Shown in pieces: positions 8,554 to 16,284 of a stretch of 64,000 nt of DNA (positions are counted from its first letter, which is position 1; the number at the start of each line of letters is the position of its first letter). Position numbers and translations under genes: made by a program. Source of the DNA: Jiangella sp. DSM 45060 (lineage in GTDB: Bacteria > Actinomycetota > Actinomycetes > Jiangellales > Jiangellaceae); the NCBI RefSeq assembly GCF_900105175.1, contig NZ_LT629771.1, positions 6,468,622-6,532,621 of the forward strand, in the 5' to 3' direction. The notes under the pieces are model-generated. The model had not been told where the DNA came from. It saw only the letters and a list, made by a program, of their open reading frames with translations, and ran no database searches.

Positions 8554-10379
8554 CCGCCGAGGTCGAGTTCGGCACCACCGGCGATCCCGCCACGCCGAGC
8601 TCCGCCGCCCCCGTCCGCACCCCGGCCATGCGCGCCTACTGCGCCACCCTCGCCCGCTTCACGTCGTCGGTGCAGAGCACGGAACAGCTGCTGCGCAACG
8701 ACGACGCCGGCACCCGCGAAGACGCCGAGCAGCGCGAGCAGACCGCCGCCACTCGGCTCCGTGGCATCCACCGCGCCTCCTCCGCCGCTGATGACGGACT
8801 GGCCCACTGCGCCACCGTCCGCTCCGAGTACGGCCTCACCCCGCTCCTCGGCGGCCGGGGTCCCGGCCCAGCCACCGCCGGCCCGCTCGCCCGCCACCCG
8901 CACCCCGACCACGCCCCGGGCGCTGCCCCCGCCGCCGACCAGCCGTCCGCCCACGACCTCCACCCCGACTACGCCGCCGCCGCTGCCCCCGCCACCGACA
9001 ACCCGCTCGCCCGCCACTCCCACCCCGACTACGCCCCGGGCGCTGCCCCCGCCACCGCCGACCAGCCACCCGCTCGCCACCCCCACCTCGGCCACGCCCC
9101 CGGCGCTGCCCCCGCTACCGACCAGCCACTCACCCACCACCCGCGCCCCGGCCAAGCCCCCGGCCCCGCCATCGGCGACGATCCGTTCGCCGGCCACGTC
9201 CCCACCGCTCACCCCGACGATCACAGGAGCTTCGACGCCGCCGGCCAGCGCTCGTGGCCCATCGCCGACCCGGGCCAGGGGTCGTCCGCTGCCACCGCGG
9301 ACCACCACCTACCCGCCGATCAACCGCCTAGCAGCTACCGGCGCCCCAGCCAAGCCCCCGGCCCCGCCATCGCCGACGATCCGTTCGCCGCCCCTCACCC
9401 CGACGATCACCGGCCCATCGACGCCGCCGGCCAGCTCTGGTCGCCCGCCGCCGACCCAGGCCAGGGATCGTTCGCTGCCACCGCGCACCATTACCCACCC
9501 GCCGATCAACCGCCTAGTAGCCAGCGCTCACCGCGTACCGGTGCCGATCCGCACCAACGCCCACCCACCGATTGGACCTACGACGCGCCCCCCTACGCCG
9601 ACCCGGCCGGGCGTCGCGCCGTCGATCCCGTCTTCCACGGCGATCAGCCGTCCACCGGCTACGGTCACGCGGGGACGGCCGACGCCGACCACGGGTCGTC
9701 CGCCAGCACCGCCGGCCACCGTTCTCCGCGCGCCGGCACTGATCCGGACCACGTGCCGCCCACCGGTCACCGTCCATCGGTCGACGACACGTCCGGCTTC
9801 GACGCCGGCTACGGTCCCGCCGACCACACGTACGCCAATCGTCCGGCCAGCCCCAGCAGGGCGGCGCCCACGGGCGGCGCCGCCACCGCCGTCCATGCCG
9901 ACCCCGTCGTGCGGCCAACCGCCCACGAGCTCGACGACCCGACGCCGGCGGTCGACCGGCTGCGTCGCACCGGCGGCGCCGACCTCGGCGTGGCACTGAC
10001 CGCGCTCGGCCGCAGGCGCGACGAACTGAAGCTGGCCGAGGCCGAGTTCGAGACCTGGCTCGTCGCCCACGACGAACAGTCGCGGCGGGTCACGACGAGC
10101 GCCGCCGTGGGCGCCGGGCTGGCCGGGGCCGCCGTCATGGTCATCGCCGGCACGCGCGTGTCCGCCGCCATGACGCTCGCGTTGCTGATCGCCTGCACGC
10201 TGGCCGTCGTCGCGGTCGGGCTGGGCGTGGCCGCGGCCCGCCGGCTCCCCCGCGTGTGCCGGGGCGCCGGGCTCTCGCGCCGGCCTGACACAACGGCACT
10301 GGTCAGGTACGGCGCACGCATCGGCGGGGCGGCGCTGCTCGCCCTGACGGTGGCCAATATCGCGGCCGGCGCTCTCTGA
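8550..10379 (+). CDS. repeat-rich membrane protein with His/Pro/Asp tandem repeats
   Basis: The 609-residue product is not recognised. Residues 1-100 look folded and helical. Residues about 108-330 are low complexity: five approximately 20-residue units of the type ARHPHPDHAPGAAPATDQP, then two approximately 65-residue units rich in PDDH, AGQ and PADQP. The C-terminal 120 residues contain a helical stretch and three hydrophobic segments (about 517-535, 538-560, 590-608). Two other forward-frame and reverse readings stay open through the repeats, but only this frame joins the overlapping start (ATGA with the FtsK-like gene, preceded by GGAG) to the membrane domain. It is the likely membrane partner of the soluble motor. 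Confidence 0.7.
   Translation: MTAEVEFGTTGDPATPSSAAPVRTPAMRAYCATLARFTSSVQSTEQLLRNDDAGTREDAEQREQTAATRLRGIHRASSAADDGLAHCATVRSEYGLTPLLGGRGPGPATAGPLARHPHPDHAPGAAPAADQPSAHDLHPDYAAAAAPATDNPLARHSHPDYAPGAAPATADQPPARHPHLGHAPGAAPATDQPLTHHPRPGQAPGPAIGDDPFAGHVPTAHPDDHRSFDAAGQRSWPIADPGQGSSAATADHHLPADQPPSSYRRPSQAPGPAIADDPFAAPHPDDHRPIDAAGQLWSPAADPGQGSFAATAHHYPPADQPPSSQRSPRTGADPHQRPPTDWTYDAPPYADPAGRRAVDPVFHGDQPSTGYGHAGTADADHGSSASTAGHRSPRAGTDPDHVPPTGHRPSVDDTSGFDAGYGPADHTYANRPASPSRAAPTGGAATAVHADPVVRPTAHELDDPTPAVDRLRRTGGADLGVALTALGRRRDELKLAEAEFETWLVAHDEQSRRVTTSAAVGAGLAGAAVMVIAGTRVSAAMTLALLIACTLAVVAVGLGVAAARRLPRVCRGAGLSRRPDTTALVRYGARIGGAALLALTVANIAAGAL
8880..9500 (+). repeat. tandem repeats inside the repeat-rich membrane protein gene
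   Basis: From about 8,880 to 9,130 the DNA repeats with a period near 60 nt (four to five copies sharing CCCCGAC-ACGCC and GCTGCCCCCGC). From about 9,137 to 9,500 a unit of about 190 nt occurs twice, sharing blocks such as AAGCCCCCGGCCCCGCCATC and CCCGCCGATCAACCGCCTAG. Periods are multiples of three or nearly so and keep the frame. Confidence 0.75.
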
Positions 10380-10395
10380 AATATCAGCGCCACCT

Positions 10396-10425
10396 GTCAC
10401 ATTCGCCCTCGAAAAACGACCTACA
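10396..10425 (+). promoter_or_regulatory. shared-motif promoter (copy 3), coiled-coil genes
   Basis: GTCACATT at 10396-10403, 16 bases, CCTACA at 10420-10425, in the 108-nt gap before the start at 10488. The spacer contains an A-tract. Confidence 0.6.
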
Positions 10426-10487
10426 GGAAAGTAAGCGGCCCGATCCCGACCCGGCAGGTGGGGGCCAGAACGAGAAGGGCGGCAGCC

Positions 10488-11093
10488 ATGCCGAGCATCA
10501 AGGAATCGGGCGAGATCCTCATCGACGTCGCCAGCGGGCTGACCCGCGGCGGCGACGAGACATCGCGCGGGCTCACCGAGCTGGAACAGAAGGCCAACGC
10601 GGCCATCGAGGCGCTGCACGACCTGCGCGCACCGGCCGAGGAGGCCAAGGCGGCCGCCGAACGGCTGCGAGCCCGGGCCGAGAACGCGCGGGCGAAGTTC
10701 GAAGAACTCGAGCGCGCCGCCTCGGTCACCGAGGACGGCGCCCGCCTGCTGCAATCCGCCTGCGACGACCTCCAACGCGGCGACGCCGACCTGGCCGGCG
10801 CGTTCGAGCCGCAGATCCGGCCCATCGCCGCGCAGGTCACCCAGTTCACCGAGAGCCTGCGGCAGAGCGCCGAGCGCCTCGAACGTGCGGTCGACGGCGT
10901 CGCCGAGGGCGCGCAGCAGATCAGCCGGAGCACCGACCAACTGCTCGACCACGGCGAACAGATCACGAAGGGCGCCGGCCAGGTCACGTCCAACCTCGCG
11001 CAGGTGAAGAAGCGGCTCGCCCAGGTCATCCCGGCCGCCGCGCGCGCCGTCCGCGACCGCGGCAGCGAAGCCGTCCACGTCGCCCGGCGGTAG
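10488..11093 (+). CDS. coiled-coil protein of unknown function
   Basis: The 201-residue protein is nearly all predicted amphipathic helix: repeated Ala/Glu/Arg/Leu heptads at about residues 30-130 (for example EAKAAAERLRARAENARAKF) and a second helical stretch to residue 180, ending in a basic tail. There is no signal peptide or membrane helix. ATG 10488 is preceded by GAGAAGGG; a GTG at 10458 would add ten residues without a site. A second helical protein follows after two bases. Long helix pairs next to an FtsK-like motor recall structural or substrate-adaptor proteins, but no family is recognised. Confidence 0.65.
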   Translation: MPSIKESGEILIDVASGLTRGGDETSRGLTELEQKANAAIEALHDLRAPAEEAKAAAERLRARAENARAKFEELERAASVTEDGARLLQSACDDLQRGDADLAGAFEPQIRPIAAQVTQFTESLRQSAERLERAVDGVAEGAQQISRSTDQLLDHGEQITKGAGQVTSNLAQVKKRLAQVIPAAARAVRDRGSEAVHVARR

Positions 11094-11095
11094 CC

Positions 11096-11488
11096 ATGTC
11101 CACCGCGCCGTCCACCCTCGGCGGCATCGAAGAGGAGATCCGCCTGCTGCGCGAGTCGCAGCGGGCCCTCCACGATGCCCTCGCCGCGGCGGTGCGCGGC
11201 CGTGAGGCCACCGCCGCCGACCTCACGGCCGTTCAGAAGCGCATCACCGCGAAGACCGAGCAGGCGCTCCCCCACGACGCCGCCATCAGCCAGCGCATCG
11301 GCAGCGCCATCGAGTCCTCGTTCACCACGGCCATCCGCGCACTCACCGCTCGCTGGAACGAGATCGTCGAGCTCCTCAAGAAGGCGGGCCAGCGGGTCGA
11401 CGCGGCATTACACGACGCCGAGCGCCGGCGGCGGCAACGTGAGGACGCCGAACACCAGGCACGTCAGGCCCAGCACCGCACCGTCTGA
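11096..11488 (+). CDS. small helical protein of unknown function
   Basis: The 130-residue protein is predicted almost entirely helical (IEEEIRLLRESQRALHDALA near the start; a charged Arg/Gln tail RRRRQREDAEHQARQAQ at the end), with no membrane segment. Its ATG follows the coiled-coil gene by two bases, so the two are co-expressed from the promoter at 10396. I do not recognise a family. Confidence 0.6.
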   Translation: MSTAPSTLGGIEEEIRLLRESQRALHDALAAAVRGREATAADLTAVQKRITAKTEQALPHDAAISQRIGSAIESSFTTAIRALTARWNEIVELLKKAGQRVDAALHDAERRRRQREDAEHQARQAQHRTV

Positions 11489-11561
11489 CCCGGCCGCCTC
11501 ACCAGCCCACCCGCGCCGAAAACCTCTGGCCCAGCCGGGAAGCATGCGCTAGACAAGGACG

Positions 11562-12791
11562 GTGACGAACGACCTGGTCCTGCGCACAGCCACCGACGCC
11601 GACTACGCCGAGCTGGAAGCCCACATCGCCAACGCGTTCCTCGAGGACGTCGACGAAGACACCGCCGACTACAACCGGATGATCTTCGAGCCCGGCCGCA
11701 CCCAGCTGATGACCGACGCCGGGCGCATCGTGGGCTCGGGCCTCGTCATCACGCGCGACCTCAGCGTGCCCGGCGGCGTCATCCCGGCCGCCCACGTCAC
11801 CGGGGTCGGCGTCGCGTCAACGCACCGCCGGCGTGGAGTGCTGACGGCGCTCATGAACGCCATGCTGACCGAGGCGCACGGCCGCGGCACCGAGCCGCTC
11901 GCCGTGCTCTGGGCCAGCGAGGGCGCCATCTACGGACGCTACGGCTACGGCCTGGCATCGTGGCGGGTGTCGTACGAGATCGGCAGCCGCGACATCACCG
12001 TCGGCGGCAGCACGCCCGACGGCGCCCGGCTGCGGACGGCCGCCACCCGCGACGTCCTCGACGACATCCGGGCGGTGTTCGACCGCGTGCTGGCGCACCG
12101 TCCCGGCCTGTCCACCCGGCCGGGCCAGTGGTGGGAGTACCTCACCGCCGACCCGAAGGGCTGGCGGCGCGGCATGTCGTCCGAACGCACCGTCGTGTAC
12201 GAGGACGACGGCGGTGTGCGCGGCTACGCCCGGTACCGACTCAAGTCCGGCTGGAACGAGACCGGCCCCGACGGCGAGGTCCGGGTCACCGAGCTGCTCG
12301 CCGAGACGCCCGACGCGCACGCCGCGCTGTGGCGGTTCCTGACCTCGGTCGACCTCGTCCGCACGGTCAAGTACACCCACGGCCCCGTCGACGACCCGCT
12401 GCCGCACCTGGTCAACAACCCCGACGCGCTGGTCGGGTCGGCCGGCGGCTCGCTGTGGGTCCGCATCCTCGACGTCGCGGGCGCGCTCGCCGCCCGGCGT
12501 TACGCCGCCCCCGTCGACGTCGTGCTCGAGGTCACCGACCCCACGTTCGCCGGCAACACCGGCCGCTGGCGACTGGTCGCCGACGACGCCAAGGCCGACG
12601 TCACGCCCACCGACGCCGACGCCGACCTCGCCCTGGACGTCCGCGCGCTCGGCTCGCTCTACCTCGGCGGCGTCTCGGCGGCCACGCTGGCGGCCGGCGG
12701 ACTGGTGACCGAGCGCACCCCCGGCTCCGTCGCGCGCCTCTCGACGGCGTTCGGCTGGCACCGCGCCCCGGTCACGGTCGAGGTCTTCTGA
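11562..12791 (+). CDS. GNAT N-acetyltransferase, Eis family
   Basis: The 409-residue protein has the Eis layout: N-terminal GNAT domain with the acetyl-CoA loop HRRRGVLTALM (near residue 88-98), the segment AIYGRYGYG carrying the family's general-acid tyrosine, a second GNAT-like domain, and a C-terminal SCP2-like domain. It ends in phenylalanine (VTVEVF); in M. tuberculosis Eis the free C-terminal carboxylate acts as the base, so an intact terminus fits activity. Eis enzymes acetylate aminoglycosides and protein or peptide lysines; the substrate here is unknown. The GTG at 11562 follows the coiled-coil gene by 73 nt and the gene faces the secretion cluster convergently. Confidence 0.85.
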   Translation: MTNDLVLRTATDADYAELEAHIANAFLEDVDEDTADYNRMIFEPGRTQLMTDAGRIVGSGLVITRDLSVPGGVIPAAHVTGVGVASTHRRRGVLTALMNAMLTEAHGRGTEPLAVLWASEGAIYGRYGYGLASWRVSYEIGSRDITVGGSTPDGARLRTAATRDVLDDIRAVFDRVLAHRPGLSTRPGQWWEYLTADPKGWRRGMSSERTVVYEDDGGVRGYARYRLKSGWNETGPDGEVRVTELLAETPDAHAALWRFLTSVDLVRTVKYTHGPVDDPLPHLVNNPDALVGSAGGSLWVRILDVAGALAARRYAAPVDVVLEVTDPTFAGNTGRWRLVADDAKADVTPTDADADLALDVRALGSLYLGGVSAATLAAGGLVTERTPGSVARLSTAFGWHRAPVTVEVF

Positions 12792-13212
12792 CCTAGCCGC
12801 GCCCGCCTACCGCGCGCGGCTGCGGGGCTGAGGCCGGTCACCCGCCTCATCGACCGGACGCCGGCCGAGAACGCTCGGACGCCTCGGGTCGGCAGTGAAC
12901 GCGATGTAGTCGGCGAAGCGAGCGAACCAGGCCAGCTCAAACAGCGCGGGGCCGACCGGATCCTGCGGGCCGGCAGGACCGGCCCAGGTCGGCACGATCG
13001 GCCAGGTCGGCGGACCGGAACCTGCGGGGGCGGCGGACCGGACCGGGCGAGGTCGGCAGACCAGGTCCTGCGGGCCGGCAGGGACCGGCCCAGGGTCCAC
13101 GGGGTCGGTTGGCGCGCAACTCCTCGACCCACGGGCCGGTCGAGTACCGGCCGGACCGAGCGCAGCCCGACGGATCGACGGCGAATGGGGCGGCCGGCGA
13201 TGCGGGCGAGCG
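12792..13212. other. intergenic region with short direct repeats, possible gene remnant
   Basis: No intact gene is supported. A minus-strand frame contains one protein-like stretch (FELAWFARFADYIAF, about 12,895-12,940) in otherwise Pro/Arg/Gly low-complexity sequence. TCCTGCGGGCCGGCAGG occurs at 12961-12977 and, extended, from 13066, 105 bp apart. It lies between two convergent genes. Confidence 0.4.
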
Positions 13213-13521
13213 TCAGCTGGTGCCCCAGCCCTCGGTGTCGATCTTCCGGTTCCGGTTGCGTCGCGCCAGGATGCTGCCGAGCGCGAGCACGAACAGCACC
13301 AGGCACACCAGCAGCACGACGTGGGCACCGCTGATGCCGGCGCCGTCCCAGCCGGGGACCTCCCAGACGGCGTCGTCGGCGGAGGCGATGAAGCCGCGGT
13401 CGATCATCCACTCGCGGCCTTCGTCCCACGAGCTGAACACCAGCGGCGCCACCACCGGCAGGGCCAGCGGCGCGGCCAGGAACATCATGAACACGTCGTT
13501 GTCGGAGACGTTGTCGGCCAT
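13213..13521 (-). CDS. small two-helix membrane protein, secretion cluster
   Basis: The 102-residue protein has a hydrophobic segment at about residues 9-27, an approximately 40-residue loop with WDEGREWMIDRGFIASADD, and a second helix at about 66-88 followed by RRNRNRK, so the C-terminus is probably cytoplasmic. The ATG at 13521 is preceded by GAGGGG and lies 8 nt after the coupling-ATPase gene, hence one transcript. Function unknown; it may be an accessory subunit of that motor. Confidence 0.65.
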   Translation of the reverse strand: MADNVSDNDVFMMFLAAPLALPVVAPLVFSSWDEGREWMIDRGFIASADDAVWEVPGWDGAGISGAHVVLLVCLVLFVLALGSILARRNRNRKIDTEGWGTS

Positions 13522-13529
13522 GGCGCCCC

Positions 13530-15389
13530 TCAGTAGATGCCGTCGCTGAGGTGCCGGATGCGCACCGCCCGCGTGCGCGACACCACCTGGGACCCGGCGC
13601 CGTCGTTGCCACGCCAGTGCAGCTGCAGCTTGGTGCCGTCGTTCTGGACCGGCTCGACCTGCTCGATGATGACCCAGCCGGTGTCGTCGTCGAGGCGGGC
13701 GAGGCTGCCGGCCTGCAGCTGCGACACCATGATCATCTCGGACCAGCCGGCGGTCTCGACCTGCGTGGACGCGGCCGCCGAACCGCCGCCGGAGGTGCGG
13801 GCGCGGCTCCAGTCGGCGAGGCCGGACGTGCCGGCGCCGTAGCCCTCGGCGAGGTCGGCGTTGAGGTTGACCCGCCACGACGCCTCGGGGCTGTCGGCCA
13901 GCGCGCGGGAGCGCTGCACGTGCAGGACGGGGTGTGTGATGACGCTGGGGCGCAGCGCGTCGAGCAGGTAGAGGTCCTGCTCGTCGTTGACGCGGCGCGC
14001 CTCGCGCGGGTCGGGGGTCCAGTAGCACTGGATCAGCGCCGGCGTGGCGTCGCCGGACTGGACCGTGGCCCGGCCGGGCACCGGCTCGGCCGGCTCGGTC
14101 GGGCGGTCGCTGCCCCACAGTGCCGACGCCACGCGGCTGTCGAGGCGGCCGAGCGCCACGACGGTGCCGACGTCGTCGCGGTGTTCCTCACGCAGCAGCG
14201 GGTCGTCGGCGCGCTGCATGCTGAGGACGAGATACACGTTGACCTGGCGGCCGTGGCGGAGCAGGTCGGTGACGCGGTCGTGCGCCAGCGACGCGGCGGC
14301 CGGTCCCTGGCCGGCCCGGTTGGCGGCGTCGGCGACGGCGGTGGCGAACTCGCGGAAATGGTGGATGACGACGACCAGCGGCTCGAGCTCGCTGCGGCTG
14401 GTCCCGGACTCGATCAGCGCGACCCGGCCCTCCATCTCGCGCCACGCCTGGTTCAGCACGACGATCTGGTCGTCGAGCGTGGACGCGACGATCTGCACGT
14501 TCGGCCAGTCGCGCACGCCGAGGAGGTCGACGCGGCGGTGGTCGATGATCCACACCGGCCAGCCGCGCGCCGCCGCCTCGATGGCGATGCCCGTGAGCAG
14601 CACCCGCTTCCCGGCGCCGGAGCGCCCGAGCACCAGCAGATGCCCCTGCGGCGCGGCGAGGTTCCAGCCGACCCGCGTGCCGCTGGCGTCGACACCCAGC
14701 GGCACCAGCCACGACGACAGGTCGGCCTGGGTGGGCACCGGCCGGGCGACGTGGTCGGGCAGGGCCCGGCGGACGGCGTCGCGGGCCCGCTCGGCGCGCG
14801 CGGCCGGCTCGGGCGTGAGCGAACCGGTGCTCCGGGTGGGGTCGCGCAGCGTGAGCCGGTGGCCGCGGACGTTGTGGCGCCCGACGCTGTACTGCTCGTC
14901 CAGCTGCAGGTGCACGGCCTCGGCGACGCCGGCGGCCCAGTCGGGTGCGGAGTCGTCGACCTCGGTCGGGTACTGGATGTTCAGCACGTGCGGGACGCCC
15001 ACCCAGCCGCCCTGCCACTGTCGCGCGTCGATGTCGAGGTACGACGCGTCGGGCACGCCGAGGTGCCGGACCAGCGCCTCGGCGAGGTCGGCGACGGCGT
15101 TCTGGCGCAGCCGCCGCCGGACCGACACCGCGTACAGCGCACCGGCGCAGGCCAGCGTCGGCAGCAGGAACAGGACGCCGATGTCGGGCTCGTCGAGCGC
15201 CGCCAGGATGGCCCACATCGACACGGCCAGGAACACGACGCCGACGGCGCTCGCGGCCAGCTGCCACGGCGTGAATCCCTTGATGGTGGGCTCGGCCGGG
15301 CGCGCCGACGCGAACCTGTCGTCGCCGCCGTCCGGGTCGGGCGGCCCGGACGCGACGGCGAAGGTGTCGGCCGGGTCATGTGGCGCCAC
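13530..15389 (-). CDS. FtsK/TcpA-type coupling ATPase of the type IV secretion system
   Basis: The 619-residue protein has two membrane helices at about residues 43-62 and 70-88, a cytoplasmic stretch with DIDARQWQGGWVGVPHV, then a P-loop domain: Walker A LGRSGAGKR at about 246-254. The Walker B strand is LEPLVVVIHHF, with HH where D-E is expected, and is followed by LVLSMQRAD. A beta-rich C-terminal domain follows. This is the plan of TcpA/FtsK coupling proteins of Gram-positive conjugation systems, which dock substrate to the channel. The altered Walker B residues make hydrolysis doubtful. GTG 15389 is preceded by GGAGAGG; the shared promoter lies 32 nt upstream. Confidence 0.75.
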   Translation of the reverse strand: MAPHDPADTFAVASGPPDPDGGDDRFASARPAEPTIKGFTPWQLAASAVGVVFLAVSMWAILAALDEPDIGVLFLLPTLACAGALYAVSVRRRLRQNAVADLAEALVRHLGVPDASYLDIDARQWQGGWVGVPHVLNIQYPTEVDDSAPDWAAGVAEAVHLQLDEQYSVGRHNVRGHRLTLRDPTRSTGSLTPEPAARAERARDAVRRALPDHVARPVPTQADLSSWLVPLGVDASGTRVGWNLAAPQGHLLVLGRSGAGKRVLLTGIAIEAAARGWPVWIIDHRRVDLLGVRDWPNVQIVASTLDDQIVVLNQAWREMEGRVALIESGTSRSELEPLVVVIHHFREFATAVADAANRAGQGPAAASLAHDRVTDLLRHGRQVNVYLVLSMQRADDPLLREEHRDDVGTVVALGRLDSRVASALWGSDRPTEPAEPVPGRATVQSGDATPALIQCYWTPDPREARRVNDEQDLYLLDALRPSVITHPVLHVQRSRALADSPEASWRVNLNADLAEGYGAGTSGLADWSRARTSGGGSAAASTQVETAGWSEMIMVSQLQAGSLARLDDDTGWVIIEQVEPVQNDGTKLQLHWRGNDGAGSQVVSRTRAVRIRHLSDGIY

Positions 15390-15420
15390 GCGACTGCCTC
15401 TCCGTTGTCGGTCCTACTGT

Positions 15421-15450
15421 CGAAGGTGCGCTCGGAGGTGGTCCTGTGAC
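15421..15450 (-). promoter_or_regulatory. shared-motif promoter (copy 4), coupling-ATPase operon
   Basis: Read on the minus strand: GTCACAGG (15450-15443), 16 bases, CCTTCG (15426-15421), 32 nt before the GTG at 15389. Confidence 0.6.
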
Positions 15451-15462
15451 AAGGGGCGGACG

Positions 15463-16284
15463 TCAGCGGTGCGCCAGCGGCGTCTGCAGCTCGACGACGC
15501 GCCACGGCTCGTCCGCCGACGCACGGGCCAGGAACGCGAACCACTGGTGCTCGACCAGCGGCCCGTTCCACGCGTCACGGCCGATCGGCGTCATGCGGAC
15601 GTAGAACCGGCGCTCGGCGCGGGTCGCGGTGTCGGGGGTGTCGACGTCGGTGGTGTGCGGGTCGATGGCGTTGATCGAGGCGAACGCCTGGTGCCGCGCC
15701 CACTGCTCCCAATCGCGCTGGACGTCCTGCTGCAGGCCGTCGAGGTCGTAGGCGGCGTCGTCGTGCGGCGCGGCCAGCCACGTCTGGACCCGGGCCATGG
15801 CGTCCTCGGCCGACGTGTCGCTCGCGGCGTCGAAGCTGTAGGCGGCGGTCAGAGCGGCGACGGCGACGGCGGTCGGGTCGGTGTCGTCGACGGTGGCGGG
15901 GTCGGGCACGACGACGGGCTCGGGCTGGCGCATGCCCGGCGGCAGGGTGGGGGTCTGACGGGGCGCGGGGGTCGGCTGGGCGGTCGGGGTGTCGGACGGC
16001 TCGAGCGGCTCGTCGGCGTCGTCGCTGGTCGCGGCGTCGGTCTCGAGGTCGGACGGCGGAACGGCGGGCGGCTCGGAGCCGGCGTCGTCAGGTGTGACGG
16101 CGTCACCGTCGTCCGGCGTGCCCGGGTCCGCGGACGCGGCAGGGCTCGGCGCCGCGCCGGCCGCACCACCCGCGGAGCCGCCGCCGCCGTCGTCGCCACC
16201 ACCGCCGAAGACCAGCAGCAGCCCGACGACGGCGAGCACCGCCGCGGCGGCGACGAGCAGCAGCGAGGAGCGCGGCCGGGTCAT
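15463..16284 (-). CDS. exported or membrane-anchored protein with Asp/Pro-rich linker, secretion cluster
   Basis: The 273-residue protein has a basic start and one hydrophobic segment at about residues 6-25 (LLLVAAAAVLAVVGLLL), a Gly/Ala/Asp/Pro-rich disordered region to about residue 125, and a folded alpha/beta C-terminal domain (about 130-273) containing DVQRDWEQWARHQAF and ERRFYVRMTPIGRD. The pattern suggests an outward-facing domain on a single anchor, possibly NTF2/VirB8-like, though I cannot assign it. The start overlaps the stop of the wall hydrolase upstream (ATGA), so both are made together. Confidence 0.65.
   Translation of the reverse strand: MTRPRSSLLLVAAAAVLAVVGLLLVFGGGGDDGGGGSAGGAAGAAPSPAASADPGTPDDGDAVTPDDAGSEPPAVPPSDLETDAATSDDADEPLEPSDTPTAQPTPAPRQTPTLPPGMRQPEPVVVPDPATVDDTDPTAVAVAALTAAYSFDAASDTSAEDAMARVQTWLAAPHDDAAYDLDGLQQDVQRDWEQWARHQAFASINAIDPHTTDVDTPDTATRAERRFYVRMTPIGRDAWNGPLVEHQWFAFLARASADEPWRVVELQTPLAHR

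Noticed and set aside
8880..9130. Regular 60-nt spacing that could be taken for a CRISPR array.
   Set aside because: The whole unit repeats with drift, without conserved repeats and unique spacers, and it is in frame in a protein gene.
8761..9999. A long Pro/Thr/Ser-rich alternative frame and long minus-strand frames over the repeat region.
   Set aside because: They arise from very GC-rich DNA; only the frame from 8550 links an overlapping start to a membrane domain and its own stop.
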